In this document: positions 63,925-64,000 of the stretch, piece after piece
How positions within the stretch are numbered: the first letter of the stretch is position 1
How the letters are laid out: each line of letters begins with the position of its first letter
NCBI GenBank assembly: GCA_011316305.1
Contig: SAUG01000027.1
Coordinates: forward strand, 186,001-250,000
DNA: 64,000 bases
Reading direction: 5' to 3'
Source: Rusavskia elegans
Taxonomy: Eukaryota > Ascomycota > Lecanoromycetes > Teloschistales > Teloschistaceae
The notes under the pieces: generated by a model
The model's database searches: none
What the model was told of the DNA's origin: nothing
The model's input: only the letters and a program-made list of their open reading frames with translations
Made by a program: the position numbers and the translations under genes

Positions 63925-64000
63925 AATATATCTAGCGGTTGCTTCCTATAATATATATACTACGTCGATAATAATATATCCAAAAGCAAGTTTTTTAATA

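Noticed and set aside
1..64000. CRISPR arrays, rRNA, bacterial operons or host protein-coding genes
   Set aside because: There are no spaced repeats of CRISPR type and no rRNA motifs. All longer frames are RIP-damaged and most trace to mobile elements.

Overview
This window looks like a repeat-only, heavily mutated stretch of a filamentous ascomycete (Pezizomycotina-type) genome. CpA and TpG are almost absent while TpA is in large excess and CpG is kept. That is the footprint of repeat-induced point mutation (RIP) acting on CpA on both strands. I found no intact host gene. Nearly every coding trace is a transposon protein whose in-frame stops are TAA or TAG (from CAA, CAG or TGG) and whose ATG starts have mostly become ATA. 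Protein assignments come from reading frames through these RIP-type stops; no database search was possible. The species cannot be fixed from the sequence.

Layout, left to right. (1) 1-199 and 7703-8712: minus-strand Gypsy RT/RNase H remnant, split by Copia element A (200-7702, + strand, TSD TAAAT). (2) 8713-12390: a less mutated, palindrome-rich segment, then a + strand hAT transposase relic. (3) 12391-14780: a degraded tRNA-like module, a nearly unmutated SINE (12905-13334, 13-bp TSD), and unassigned mutated DNA. (4) 14781-27520: two direct repeats of about 0.94 kb (R1, R2), each with an ORF trace, flanking a 10.1-kb element E1 (15770-25912) of unidentified type. (5) 28014-63510: one chromodomain Gypsy element (G) with matching 241-bp LTRs, opened up by a stack of insertions. 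Copia B (28345-44876, TSD AATAA) sits in G. Copia C (32670-40058, TSD ATATT) and a Tc1/mariner element D (40436-42109) sit in B. A second large unidentified element E2 (about 48307-59831) interrupts the G polyprotein just before its RT, and a TA-flanked foldback element (55469-56304) sits in E2. (6) 63511-64000: flank with a basic, coding-like trace.

The most useful observations follow. A, B and C are one Copia family and carry a coding-like frame antisense to pol between RNase H and the 3' LTR. E1 and E2 share a protein of roughly 1000 codons that I cannot name. RIP spares the outermost tens of bases of the repeat units, so boundaries can be read from islands of surviving CA/TG. The insertion order can be deduced: G, then B and E2, then C, D and the foldback element inside them.
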